This document shows positions 15,219-24,122 of a stretch of DNA of 64,000 bases, piece by piece. The DNA is taken from contig NZ_WTYO01000002.1 in assembly GCF_009827515.1 (NCBI RefSeq), forward strand, positions 248,001 through 312,000, in the 5' to 3' direction. The notes under the pieces are model-generated. The model was not told where the DNA came from. It did no database searches and saw only the letters and a list, made by a program, of their open reading frames with translations. Origin of the DNA: Pelagerythrobacter marinus. Lineage in GTDB: Bacteria; Pseudomonadota; Alphaproteobacteria; Sphingomonadales; Sphingomonadaceae. The number at the start of each line of letters is the position of its first letter. Position 1 is the first letter of the stretch. Both the position numbers and the translations under genes were made by a program.

Positions 15219-17453
15219 ATGGCCGGATCGGCACTTTCCGGAAGAATCGATACCACGGGCACGGCGGCCGGGGCGCTGCCGATCGCGCTGTTCGAGGCGA
15301 CGACCGATTGCGTCCTGGTGCTCGATCGCGACTGGCGGTTCATCTATTTCAACGAGCGATCCCAGGACGAGCTCGATACCCAGGACCTGCTGGGCAAGAC
15401 CATCTGGACCTCTTTCCCCGACACCGCCGGTTCGACGTTCGAGGAAGTCTATCGCCGGGTCGCGAAGAACCGGGTAAGCGAGACGTTCGAAGCCTATTAC
15501 CCCGACCCGCTCGACGCCTGGTACGAAGTGCACGCGGTGCCGTTTCACGACATGATCGTGGTGTTCTTCCGCAACACGACCAAGCGCAAGCGCGCCTCGG
15601 AGGCGCTGCTGCAGCGTTACAACGAGCTCGACACCGTGCTCAGCTACGCCAGGGTCGGCATCATGCACTATGCCGAAGATCACCGGCTGGTCGTGATCAA
15701 CGAACAGTTCTGTCGGATTCTCGGCCGCACGCGCGAGGAGCTGGACGGCCTGCCGATGGAGGCCTTCACCCATCCCGACGACATCCCGTGGAGCGCGGCG
15801 ATCCTGGCAAAGCACCGGGAAACGGAAACGCCTTTCTACATCAAGAAGCGCTATATCCGGCCCGATGGCGAGGTGATCTGGTGTTCGGTCGCGGTGTCCT
15901 TCGTCCGTTACTGCGAAGCCGAGGAGCCGGCGACGATCGTGGTCGCGCGCGAGATCACCGAGGAAATGGAGGCGCAGCAGCGCGCGGAAGAGACGCGCAC
16001 GCTCCTGCAATCGGTGGTGGACAGCGCCGAGGACCTGATCTTCGTCAAGAACACCGAGGGCAGGTTCGTGCTGACGAACGAGCGCATGCGATCGCAATTC
16101 GGCGTGATGCCCGGCGAACACGAAGGAGACCGTTTCCCAGAGGAAGCCGGCAGGTTCCGGGCCGAGGACGACGAAGTGATCTCCAGCGGAAAACGGCTGG
16201 TGGTGGAAGAGCGGTTCCCAGCGCCGGAAGGCACGCGCACGTTCCAGACGATCAAGGTGCCCTGGCAGCGGGACGGCGAGATCCGCGGGATCATCGCGAT
16301 ATCGCGCGACATATCCGAGCGGGTGAAGAGCGAGGCCGCCCTGCGCGAAAGCGAGGAGCGTTTCCGCCTCGCCGCCCTCGCCACCGAAGACGCCATCTGG
16401 GAGTGGGACCTGCGGCGCGGGACGATCGAATGGAGCAGTTCCTCCGCCTCGCTGACCGGCGAGAAACCCGGCAATTCGCTCGACTGGTGGAGCGATCGCA
16501 TCCATCCCGACGATCGCGAGGACGTGGTGAACGGCATCCTGCGCTTCCTGGAAAGCGGCGACCAGCGCTGGGAACGCCAGTACCGGTTCCGGCGGGCCGA
16601 CGGGTCGCACGGGATCGTGTTCGACCGGGGATACCTGGTACGCGACGACGACGGCACGCCGACGCGGATGATCGGGGCGATCTGCGACATCACCCCCCGG
16701 ATCGAGGCGCAGGAACGGATCAATCGCCTGCAGGCGCAGCTGGTCCAGATCTCGCGCGTCAGCGCGATGGAAGCAATGGGATCGACGCTGGCGCACGAGA
16801 TCAACCAGCCGCTCGCCGCCGCGGGCAATTACCTGCTCGGGCTGGGGCGGATCATGGCCGGGGGCGAGCCGGACCTCGCGGCCGTGCAGTCCGGCATCGA
16901 CCAGGCGCACGCCGAGGTGACCCGCGCGGGCGAGATCATTCGGCGGCTGCGGCGACTGGTCGAACACGGCAGCGCCGAAACCCGGCCCGTCCGCCTGGCG
17001 GAGCCGGTCCGGGAAGCCGCGCGGCTTGCCCTGTCACAGGCGGCCGACGTGGCGCTGACGGTTGCCGTCCCGCCCGATATGGAGGTCCTGGCCGACCCCG
17101 TGCAGTTACAGCAGGTCCTGTTCAACCTGATCCGCAACAGCGCCGATGCCATGCGCGGCTGCGCCGAGAAAGCGATCACGATCGAGGCCGAGCGCACGGG
17201 CCGCGACGTCTGCCTGCGCGTTTCCGATACCGGCCGCGGCATTGCCCCGGAAATGAGCGATCGGCTGTTCTCGGCCTTCGCTTCGACCAAGGCGGGCGGC
17301 CTGGGCGTGGGTCTTTCGATCTGCCGGACGATCGTGGAGGCGCACGGCGGGCGGATCTGGGCCGAACCCGCGCCAGGGCGCGGCGCGGTCTTCGCCTTTA
17401 CCGTTCCTGCCGCGCCGGCGGACTCTCCTCCCCCTCCAGCGGAGGCAGGTTGA
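15219..17453 (+). CDS. Multi-PAS sensor histidine kinase
   Basis: A 744-residue soluble kinase with no membrane segment. Four PAS domains are visible: about 20-125 (LFEATTDCVLVLDRDWRFIYFN), 130-250 (VGIMHYAEDHRLVVINEQFC), 262-375 (DLIFVKNTEGRFVLTNERM) and 380-500 (EDAIWEWDLRRGTIEW). The HisKA phospho-acceptor is His526 in AHEINQPL, and the HATPase follows with N box NLIRNSADAM, DTGRGI and GGLGVGLSIC. The HEINQPL type is shared with FixL, DctB and similar kinases. Its 3' end overlaps the convergent FixJ-type regulator by 56 bp, and I infer that the two are partners. The signal sensed is unknown; no FixL-type haem residue can be assigned. Confidence 0.93.
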   Translation: MAGSALSGRIDTTGTAAGALPIALFEATTDCVLVLDRDWRFIYFNERSQDELDTQDLLGKTIWTSFPDTAGSTFEEVYRRVAKNRVSETFEAYYPDPLDAWYEVHAVPFHDMIVVFFRNTTKRKRASEALLQRYNELDTVLSYARVGIMHYAEDHRLVVINEQFCRILGRTREELDGLPMEAFTHPDDIPWSAAILAKHRETETPFYIKKRYIRPDGEVIWCSVAVSFVRYCEAEEPATIVVAREITEEMEAQQRAEETRTLLQSVVDSAEDLIFVKNTEGRFVLTNERMRSQFGVMPGEHEGDRFPEEAGRFRAEDDEVISSGKRLVVEERFPAPEGTRTFQTIKVPWQRDGEIRGIIAISRDISERVKSEAALRESEERFRLAALATEDAIWEWDLRRGTIEWSSSSASLTGEKPGNSLDWWSDRIHPDDREDVVNGILRFLESGDQRWERQYRFRRADGSHGIVFDRGYLVRDDDGTPTRMIGAICDITPRIEAQERINRLQAQLVQISRVSAMEAMGSTLAHEINQPLAAAGNYLLGLGRIMAGGEPDLAAVQSGIDQAHAEVTRAGEIIRRLRRLVEHGSAETRPVRLAEPVREAARLALSQAADVALTVAVPPDMEVLADPVQLQQVLFNLIRNSADAMRGCAEKAITIEAERTGRDVCLRVSDTGRGIAPEMSDRLFSAFASTKAGGLGVGLSICRTIVEAHGGRIWAEPAPGRGAVFAFTVPAAPADSPPPPAEAG

Positions 17454-18054
17454 CGAGCAGCGCGAGCCGGACGAGGTCGGCGACCGCGGTCGTTCCCACT
17501 TTCTCGGTCATGTCGGCGCGGTAGGATTCGACCGTCCGCACGCTCAGCCCCAGCGTTTCGGCGATCTGCCGGTTCGCATAGCCGGCCGCAATGCCTTGCA
17601 GGACCTCGCGCTCGCGCACCGTCAGTTCGGCGACCGTGCGTTCCGCCTCGGCCCGGCGCCGTTCGTAGGCCTCGTCCGCGGCCAGCCGCTGCCGGACGTG
17701 AGCAAGCGCCTGCAGCAGGGCATCGTCCACGAAAGGTTTTTCCAGGAAGTCCGCGGCGCCCAGCTTCATCGCCTTGACCGCGGTGGGCACGTCGCCGTGG
17801 CCCGTCATCACGATAACGGGAAAGCGTTTCGCATCCTCGTGCAGGCGGGCGAGGACTTCCAGCCCGTCCATCCCGGGCATCCTGACATCGAGCAGCACGA
17901 TCCCCGGCTGGAGGTGGGGCAGTTCGTCGAGGAGGTCCTCGCCGGAGAGAAAGGGGCGGGCGTCGTAGCCGGCCGATACCAGAACGAACCGCAACGACCG
18001 GCGCATCCCGGCGTCGTCGTCGACAATATAGGCTCGCTCGGCTCTGCCAGTCAC
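17398..18054 (-). CDS. FixJ/NarL-type response regulator
   Basis: A 218-residue two-domain regulator. The receiver domain (about 6-122) has the acidic pocket VDDD, phospho-acceptor Asp56 in LLDVRMPGMDG, Thr in VIVMTGHG and Lys in LEKPF. A linker leads to a LuxR-type HTH (about 140-205) with LTVREREVLQGIAAGYANRQIAETLGLSVRTVESYR. The KPF and DVRMPG forms are typical of FixJ, TtrR and DctR-like regulators. It is tail-to-tail and overlaps the PAS kinase gene. LuxR-type regulators bind dyad-symmetric sites, so the CCGTAG palindromes at 14285 and 19897 are candidate targets. Confidence 0.93.
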   Translation of the reverse strand: MTGRAERAYIVDDDAGMRRSLRFVLVSAGYDARPFLSGEDLLDELPHLQPGIVLLDVRMPGMDGLEVLARLHEDAKRFPVIVMTGHGDVPTAVKAMKLGAADFLEKPFVDDALLQALAHVRQRLAADEAYERRRAEAERTVAELTVREREVLQGIAAGYANRQIAETLGLSVRTVESYRADMTEKVGTTAVADLVRLALLVNLPPLEGEESPPARQER

Positions 18055-18120
18055 GCCAAACTCACCGTCCTCTCTCTACTATCGGTCTTCGAGAGAATGG
18101 GCGGAGTGGTAAAAATGTTC

Positions 18121-19830
18121 CTAAGACGGTGCGGCGGACAGGCCGCCAATTGACGCGGATTGTTCGGAGCGACATTGCAGCAGTGCTATCGCATCGGACG
18201 TGCTCAACGGTCGCGAAAGCAGGAATCCCTGCAATTCTTCGCACCCGAGGCGCCGCAGGAACGTGCGCTGTTCCTCGGTTTCGACCCCCTCGGCGGTAAC
18301 CGAGACACCCAGCGAACGGCCGAGCCGCGCGATCGCCCGGACAATGGCCCGCGATTCGTCGAAGTTGAGGAAATCCTGCACGAAGGAGCGGTCGATCTTG
18401 ACCTTGTCGATCGCCAGCCGCTGGAGGTGCGAAAGGCTGGAATAGCCGGTGCCGAAATCGTCGAGCACGATCTTGATGCCGGCATCCCTCAAGGCGCGCA
18501 GCCGCTCGACCGCCAGCCGCAGGTCGAGGATCGTGTGCTCGGTCACTTCCAGTTGCAGGCGCGCCGGGTCGAAGCCCGTCCGTTCCAGCACCGCCAGGAT
18601 GCGCGGCACGCACTGTTCGCTGCCCAGTTCGGCGGGCGAGAGGTTCACCGCCAGCGAGATGTCGGGCGTGGCCCGAAGGCTGGTGCAGGCTTCTTCCAGC
18701 ACCCATTCGCCCAGCGGGACGATCAGCCCGCTTTCCTCGGCCACGTCGAGGAAGTCGGCCGGCTGGAGATACCCCATCTCGGGATGCTGCCATCGCACCA
18801 GCGCCTCGAACGCGACCAGCTGTTCGCCCTGGGTCGCGAACAGCGGCTGATAGGCGAGTTCGAGGCCCGTGCCCGCCGCGAGCGCGGCCCGCAGGTCCAC
18901 CTCGAGCCTGCGCCGGCGCCGCATCCGCGCATCGAGCGCCGCGTTGAACACCCGGAAACAGGCCCGCCCGTCGCGTTTCGCCTGGTACAGCGCCATGTCC
19001 GCGCGCTGGTGCAGCTCGGTCCGGCCGATCACGGGTTCGCTCCATTCGACCAGCCCGATCGAGGCGCTGACGTAGGCCTGCCCCTCGTCCAGCGCGAAAG
19101 GCCGTTCGGCGGCGAGGAGGATCCGGCGGCAGACTTCGGCAGGGCTGAAGCCCGGGTCTGCGCCGTGGAGGAGGATGGCGAACTCGTCACCCCCCAGCCG
19201 GGCGGCGGTGTCGGAAGCGCGGACGAGCCCGCCGATCCGCTGGGCGAACTGCCGGACCAGCTCGTCGCCGGCCTGGTGGCCGTAAGTGTCGTTCACTTCC
19301 TTGAAGCGGTCGAGGTCGATGTAGATCAGCGCACCGGGTTCGGGGCGGCGCGGCGCCCGCAGCAATATCTGGTCGAGCCGTTCGTTCAGCAGGGTGCGGT
19401 TGGGCAGGCCGGTCAGCGCGTCGTGAAAGGCGAGGTAGCGGCTGCGCGCTTCCGCCTCGCGATAGGCGGTGACGTCGGTAATCACCGCGACGACGTGGTC
19501 CTCGCCGCGGATGCGGACCCGCTGCTTGCGCGTCACGACCGTGCGCGTGCGACCGCGTGCATCGGTTATCCGTTCCTCGATCTCGTCGAGCTCTCCGGTC
19601 GCGAAGACGCGGTCGTCCGCGGCATGGAACACCGCGACCTCGGCATCGGGGAAGAGGTCGTAATCGGTGAAGGCCAGAACGACCTCGCGCGAATGGCCGA
19701 AGAACCGGCATGCGCTCTCGTTCAGCAGCACGATCCGGTGATCGCGGTTCTTCACGATGACCGGATTGGGAATGACGTCGATGATCCGGTTCAGATCTTC
19801 GATCGAATCGGCTTCAAGGCTTTGAAACAT
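18121..19830 (-). CDS. PAS-GGDEF-EAL cyclic di-GMP turnover protein
   Basis: A 569-residue cytoplasmic protein. The N-terminal PAS domain (about 10-125, IDVIPNPVIVKNRDHRIVLLN) is followed by a GGDEF domain (about 135-300) with intact RLGGDEF and an I-site RASD exactly five residues upstream. An EAL domain (about 310-555) follows with EALVRWQ, AVNLSP, EVTEHTILD, DDFGTGYSSL, KIDRSFV and EGVETEE. Both catalytic sites look intact, so it could make and degrade c-di-GMP, with product inhibition of the cyclase. The nearby PilZ protein may be an effector. It is divergent from the DUF1810 gene across the second palindrome. Confidence 0.94.
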   Translation of the reverse strand: MFQSLEADSIEDLNRIIDVIPNPVIVKNRDHRIVLLNESACRFFGHSREVVLAFTDYDLFPDAEVAVFHAADDRVFATGELDEIEERITDARGRTRTVVTRKQRVRIRGEDHVVAVITDVTAYREAEARSRYLAFHDALTGLPNRTLLNERLDQILLRAPRRPEPGALIYIDLDRFKEVNDTYGHQAGDELVRQFAQRIGGLVRASDTAARLGGDEFAILLHGADPGFSPAEVCRRILLAAERPFALDEGQAYVSASIGLVEWSEPVIGRTELHQRADMALYQAKRDGRACFRVFNAALDARMRRRRRLEVDLRAALAAGTGLELAYQPLFATQGEQLVAFEALVRWQHPEMGYLQPADFLDVAEESGLIVPLGEWVLEEACTSLRATPDISLAVNLSPAELGSEQCVPRILAVLERTGFDPARLQLEVTEHTILDLRLAVERLRALRDAGIKIVLDDFGTGYSSLSHLQRLAIDKVKIDRSFVQDFLNFDESRAIVRAIARLGRSLGVSVTAEGVETEEQRTFLRRLGCEELQGFLLSRPLSTSDAIALLQCRSEQSASIGGLSAAPS

Positions 19831-19896
19831 TGCAAGTTACCCACCCTCCACGGCCCTCCATAGGGCGCGGGGGTCGGGTGCGGGTTAAGCCCCGTG

Positions 19897-19910
19897 CCGT
19901 AGTACTACGC
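19897..19910. promoter_or_regulatory. Palindrome CCGTAG-TA-CTACG (copy 2)
   Basis: CGTAG (19898-19902) and CTACG (19905-19909) form a dyad with a TA centre, followed by CTTTACA, giving a possible -35 TTTACA. It lies in the 210-bp gap between the GGDEF-EAL gene (-) and the DUF1810 gene (+), 67 bp from the former start. Compare the copy at 14285-14300. Confidence 0.6.
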
Positions 19911-20040
19911 TTTACATTTGATGGCTGGAGGCGTTCGGGGGCCGAGACATGTTGGCCCCTGCCCCTGCCGCTGCCCCTGCCCGGAACGGTTCTGCCCGTC
20001 GCGCGCGCGGCGGGCCATTGCGCGCGCCGGAGCCGGGGGC

Positions 20041-20520
20041 ATGACCGGGCAGGACCCGCACGGGCTGTGCCGTTTCCTGCGGGCGCAGGGCTGCGTCTAC
20101 GACACCGCGGTGGAACGTCTTCGGCGCGGCACCTGCCACGCAGACTGGACCCACGCGATCTTCCCGCCCCTCGCCGGGCTGAGCCGCGACGAGACGACCG
20201 AGCGATTTGCCTTGCGCTCGATCGACGAGGCGGCGGCCTATCTCGAACACGCGGTCCTGGGCGCGCGCTATCGCCGGTGCGTGGGCGAACTTGCCCCGCA
20301 CCTGGCGAAGCCGCCCTATTGCCTGTTCGGTCCCTGCGACACGATGCGCCTCTGGTCGTCGCTGACGCTATTCGAGGCGGTCGAACCCGCGCCCGCGTTC
20401 ACCGCCGTGCTGGATGCGTGGTTCGCGGGGCGGCGGGAGGAACGGACGCTGGAACGCCTGGGCCGGACGGCACCACACGGCGGCCCGGGGAACCGAAGCG
20501 GCCCCGGCCGGCATCGTTGA
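20041..20520 (+). CDS. DUF1810 family protein
   Basis: A 159-residue soluble protein resembling the DUF1810 family (calpastatin-like by old naming). Visible blocks are RFLRAQGCVYDTAVERLRRG, HAIFPPLAGL, SIDEAAAYLEHAVLGARYR and FGPCDTMRLWSSLTLFEAV, in the family order. ATG 20041 is chosen because the family begins just after it; the frame stays open upstream through a Cys/Arg-rich stretch that is unlikely to be coding. The second CCGTAG palindrome lies about 130 bp upstream. Function of the family is unclear to me. Confidence 0.88.
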   Translation: MTGQDPHGLCRFLRAQGCVYDTAVERLRRGTCHADWTHAIFPPLAGLSRDETTERFALRSIDEAAAYLEHAVLGARYRRCVGELAPHLAKPPYCLFGPCDTMRLWSSLTLFEAVEPAPAFTAVLDAWFAGRREERTLERLGRTAPHGGPGNRSGPGRHR

Positions 20521-20632
20521 CGATCTCGCGCGGGCGCCGCCGCAGCAGGTGGTCTTCGCGCACGCCGCCGGTGCGGTCGCCTTCGCACAGGCCCGTTTCG
20601 CCCTGCGGGTCGTCGTCGATCTCGAATTTCAT
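20399..20632 (-). CDS. Possible small basic hypothetical protein
   Basis: A 77-residue frame starting MKFEIDDDPQGETGLCEG with a good AAGGAGAGG ribosome site. The start looks real, but the C-terminal half is Arg/Pro-rich and overlaps the DUF1810 gene antisense for about 120 bp, which is typical of spurious high-GC frames. It may be a short real gene or a chance start. Confidence 0.35.
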   Translation of the reverse strand: MKFEIDDDPQGETGLCEGDRTGGVREDHLLRRRPREIVNDAGRGRFGSPGRRVVPSGPGVPASVPPAAPRTTHPARR

Positions 20633-20730
20633 CCGGCCTCTCCTTCGGATGAAGAACGCCGGAAACGGGCGAAGGGTGCGCCGGTGCGCGCCGGGCCGGG
20701 AGGAATTCGCGCCGAGCGGTGCGCGCCCGG

Positions 20731-22593
20731 CTAGCGCCCGCGGCCGATGATGTCGTCCATCATCTCGCGCAGCTTCGGGTCCCACTCGGCGCGCAGCTCC
20801 CTGACCTTGGCGAGGAGCGGCTCGTTGTCCCAGGCAGGCATATCCTCGCGATAGAGTTCGGCGACCTCGCGCATCGAGCTGCGATCCATCTCCTCGAACG
20901 CGTCGCGCATGGCGATCGCCGCCTGGCGGTCGGCGCCCAGCGCCTCGTAGGCCGAACGGCCCATGCGCAGCGCGGCGTCGTAAGTCTCGCGGATCACGTC
21001 GCGGCAGCCCATGGCCCAGAGGTGATAGACGTGGTCGCGATCGATCGCCCGCGCGATCACGTGCAGCTGCGGGAAGTTGCGGATGGCATAGCGCACGAGC
21101 TTGTCGATCTGCTCGCGCTCGTCGAGCGCGACGATCAGCAGCCGCGCCCGTGCAATCCCGGCCGAGGCGAGCAGGTCGGGCCGGGTGGCGTCGCCGAAAT
21201 AGCTTTTGACCCCGAATTTCTTCAGGTGTTCGAGGTGAGTCGAATCGTAATCGATCACCGTCGCCCGGTAACCGGCGGCATCGAGCATCCGGTCCACGAT
21301 CCCGCCGACGCGGCCGCGCCCGGCGATGATGATGCGGTTGTCCTCGTCGATCGTGTCCGCCTCGCGCTGTTCGCCCCGGCAATAGGCGGCGGCGATCAGC
21401 TTGTCGTAGACGATGAACAGCAGCGGCGTCGCCAGCATGGTCAGCGCCACGATCAGCAGCAGCATGTCCGCCGTCTCGCCGTCGAGCACGAAGTTCGCGA
21501 CCGCGAAGCTGATCAGGACGAAGGCGAATTCACCGGCCTGGGCGAGGCTGAGCGAGAAGAGCCAGGCCGACTGGCGGCGCAGCCCGGCGATGCGGGCGAT
21601 GATGGCGAGGATCGCGGCCTTGATCGCGATGATGGCCAGGGCCCAGCCCAGGACGGTGGCCCAGTTCGCGATCGCCAGCGCGAAATCGACTCCCGCCCCC
21701 ACGGTGATGAAGAACAGGCCGAGCAGGAGGCCCTTGAACGGCTCTATGTCGCTTTCCAGCTCGTGGCGGTATTCGCTGTTCGCCAGCACGACGCCGGCGA
21801 GGAAAGTGCCCAGCGCGGGCGACAGGCCCACCAGCGTCATCAGCAGGGCGATCCCGATCACGAAGACGAGCGCGGCCGCGGTGAACAGTTCGCGCAGCTG
21901 GGCGGCGGCGATGAAGCGGAAGACCGGGCGAGTGAGGTAGGCCCCGATCAGCACCACGGCCCCGATCGCGGCCAGGGTGACCAGCCCCGAAAGCCACACC
22001 GGCATCCCCTCGGTCAGGTCGATGCCCGCGTGGGCGTGGGCCGCCTCGCCCGCGGCGGCGCCGGCCGTCGCGGCGATTTCCGGCAGCGCGAGGAACGGCA
22101 GGAGCGCGAGGATCGGGATCACGGCCACGTCCTGGAACAGGAGGACCGAGAAACTCGATTCGCCCCCCTCGCTCTTCAGCAGGCCCTTTTCCGTCAGGGT
22201 CTGGACGATGATGGCGGTGGAGGAGAGCGCGAGGATCATGCCGATGGCCAGCGCCGTGCGCCATTCCTCGCCCGCCAGGTAGACCGCGCCGGCGAGAACC
22301 AGCGTCGTCGCCACGACCTGCCCCCCGCCCAGGCCCAGCAGCTGGCGCCGCATGTCCCACAGCTTGCGCGGTTCCAGCTCCAGCCCGACGATGAACAGCA
22401 TCATGACAACGCCGAACTCGGCGAAGACCTGCAGCCCCTCCACGTCCACGCGCAGGGCCGAGAGCAACGGCGAGAGCGCCATGCCGGCGAGGAGGTAGCC
22501 GAGGACCGAGCCGAGCCCGAACCGGGTCGCCAGCGGCACCGCCGCGACCCCGGCGACCATGATGATGAAGGCGAGAACAAGGAAATCGGTCAT
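20731..22593 (-). CDS. CPA2 monovalent cation:proton antiporter with TrkA-N domain
   Basis: A 620-residue inner-membrane transporter of the KefB/KefC type. About 12 hydrophobic segments fill residues 1-395, including the family blocks FGLGSVLGYLLAGMALSPL and GLELEPRKLW and the unwound-helix region. A cytoplasmic RCK/TrkA-N nucleotide-binding domain follows (about 410-530, GRGRVGGIVDRMLDAAGY), with a further helical tail. Such proteins exchange K+ or Na+ for H+. No glutathione-regulatory partner (KefF/KefG) is next to it. It ends close to the DUF1810 region and starts 24 bp after the lpdA stop. Confidence 0.92.
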   Translation of the reverse strand: MTDFLVLAFIIMVAGVAAVPLATRFGLGSVLGYLLAGMALSPLLSALRVDVEGLQVFAEFGVVMMLFIVGLELEPRKLWDMRRQLLGLGGGQVVATTLVLAGAVYLAGEEWRTALAIGMILALSSTAIIVQTLTEKGLLKSEGGESSFSVLLFQDVAVIPILALLPFLALPEIAATAGAAAGEAAHAHAGIDLTEGMPVWLSGLVTLAAIGAVVLIGAYLTRPVFRFIAAAQLRELFTAAALVFVIGIALLMTLVGLSPALGTFLAGVVLANSEYRHELESDIEPFKGLLLGLFFITVGAGVDFALAIANWATVLGWALAIIAIKAAILAIIARIAGLRRQSAWLFSLSLAQAGEFAFVLISFAVANFVLDGETADMLLLIVALTMLATPLLFIVYDKLIAAAYCRGEQREADTIDEDNRIIIAGRGRVGGIVDRMLDAAGYRATVIDYDSTHLEHLKKFGVKSYFGDATRPDLLASAGIARARLLIVALDEREQIDKLVRYAIRNFPQLHVIARAIDRDHVYHLWAMGCRDVIRETYDAALRMGRSAYEALGADRQAAIAMRDAFEEMDRSSMREVAELYREDMPAWDNEPLLAKVRELRAEWDPKLREMMDDIIGRGR

Positions 22594-22617
22594 CTCGCCC
22601 TCCTTCCGGCGATCGCG

Positions 22618-24030
22618 CTAGATATGCAGCGGGCGGCCGTAGGCGCCAAGCACGCTCTCGTGCATCATCTCCGACAGCGTGGGGTGCGGGAAGACCGTCT
22701 GCATCAGTTCGGCTTCGGTCGTCTCCAGCGTCTTGCCGATCGTGTAGCCCTGGATCAGCTCGGTCACTTCGGCGCCGATCATGTGCGCGCCCAGCAGTTC
22801 GCCGGTCGCGGCATCGAACACGGTCTTGATGAAGCCCTCGGCCTCGCCCAGCGCGATCGCCTTGCCGTTGCCGATGAACGGGAAAGTGCCGACCTTCACC
22901 TCGCGCCCGGCCTCGCGCGCGGCGGCCTCGGTCATGCCGACGCTGGCGATCTGCGGGTGGCAGTAGGTGCAGCCGGGGATGTTGTTGCGGTCGAGCGGGT
23001 GCGGGTGGACGTCCTTGTTGCCCAGTTCCTGCGCGATCGCCTCGGCCGCGGCGACGCCTTCGTGGCTGGCCTTGTGCGCCAGCCAGGGGCCGGGGGTGCA
23101 GTCGCCGATCGCCCACAGCCCTTTCGACTTCGTGCGGCCGAACGGATCGATCCGGATGAACCCGCGGTCCATCTCCACCAGCTTGTCCAGCCCGATGTTC
23201 TCGGTGTTGGGAACGATGCCGATGGCGACGATGCAATGGGTGAACTCGGTTTCGGAAACCGTGCCGTCCTTCGCCTTGATCTTCGCCTTCACGCCCTTGG
23301 CAGAGGCCTTGATGTCTTCCACCCCGGCCCCGGTCATGATCGTCATGCCCTGCTTGGCCAGCGACTTCTCGAGGAAGGCGGAAACGTCCTTGTCCTCGAC
23401 CGGCACGATCCGGTCGAGCATTTCGACCACGGTCACGTCGGCGCCCATGTCGTTGTAGAAGCTGGCGAACTCGATCCCGATCGCGCCGCTGCCGATCACC
23501 AGCAGCTTCTTCGGCATTTCGGGCGGCGTCATCGCGTGGCGATAGGTCCAGATGCGCTTGCCGTCGGCCTTGGCGAAAGGCAGGTCGCGCGCCCGCGCGC
23601 CGGTCGCGACGATGACATGCCTGGCGGTGAGCTTCTCCTCGCCCTTCTCCCCCTTCACGGTCAGGCTGGTCGGGCCGGTCAGCGTGCCCTCGCCCATGTG
23701 AACGGCGATCTTGTTCTTCTTCATCAGGTGGGTGACGCCCTGGTTCAGCTGCTTGGCAACCCCGCGGCTGCGCTTCACCACCGCTTCCAGGTCGGCCTCG
23801 ATTTCCTTCGCCTTCAGCCCGTAGTCGCCGGCGCTCTGCATGTAGTGGAAGATCTCGGCCGAACGCAGCAGGGCCTTGGTCGGGATGCAGCCCCAGTTGA
23901 GGCAGATGCCGCCCAGCAGCTCGCGTTCCACGATCGCGGTCTTCAGGCCCAGCTGGGCCGCCCGGATCGCCGCGACATAGCCGCCGGGGCCGGAGCCGAG
24001 AACGATGACGTCGTACTTGTTGTCAGCCAT
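22618..24030 (-). CDS. lpdA: Dihydrolipoyl dehydrogenase
   Basis: The E3 flavoprotein that reoxidises dihydrolipoamide in 2-oxoacid dehydrogenase complexes. The 470-residue protein has the FAD Rossmann motif VIVLGSGPGGYVAA, the redox disulfide CLNWGC, the NAD-binding GSGAIGIEFASFY, the second FAD block WAIGDCTPGP and the C-terminal catalytic HPTLSEMMHE. ATG 24030 opens directly on MADNKYDVIVLG. It is on the same strand as pdhC, about 0.9 kb downstream, so it probably serves the pyruvate dehydrogenase complex and possibly others. Confidence 0.96.
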   Translation of the reverse strand: MADNKYDVIVLGSGPGGYVAAIRAAQLGLKTAIVERELLGGICLNWGCIPTKALLRSAEIFHYMQSAGDYGLKAKEIEADLEAVVKRSRGVAKQLNQGVTHLMKKNKIAVHMGEGTLTGPTSLTVKGEKGEEKLTARHVIVATGARARDLPFAKADGKRIWTYRHAMTPPEMPKKLLVIGSGAIGIEFASFYNDMGADVTVVEMLDRIVPVEDKDVSAFLEKSLAKQGMTIMTGAGVEDIKASAKGVKAKIKAKDGTVSETEFTHCIVAIGIVPNTENIGLDKLVEMDRGFIRIDPFGRTKSKGLWAIGDCTPGPWLAHKASHEGVAAAEAIAQELGNKDVHPHPLDRNNIPGCTYCHPQIASVGMTEAAAREAGREVKVGTFPFIGNGKAIALGEAEGFIKTVFDAATGELLGAHMIGAEVTELIQGYTIGKTLETTEAELMQTVFPHPTLSEMMHESVLGAYGRPLHI

Positions 24031-24122
24031 GGGTCGAAATGCCTCGCAGAAAATTGTGGCGCGTCCGGTCCCTTGCCGCGGCGATGGCCGTGTAGGAAAG
24101 CATGAAATCGGGCGCCGTTGGA

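Noticed and set aside
17398-18054. Naming the regulator FixJ and the kinase FixL
   Set aside because: The kinase has four PAS domains and no assignable haem ligand, and no nitrogen-fixation genes are near; only the family type can be claimed.
20719-24105. An 1128-codon open frame antisense to the antiporter and lpdA
   Set aside because: Low complexity (Asp/Gly/Arg/His-rich), no domain, and it covers two firm genes on the other strand.
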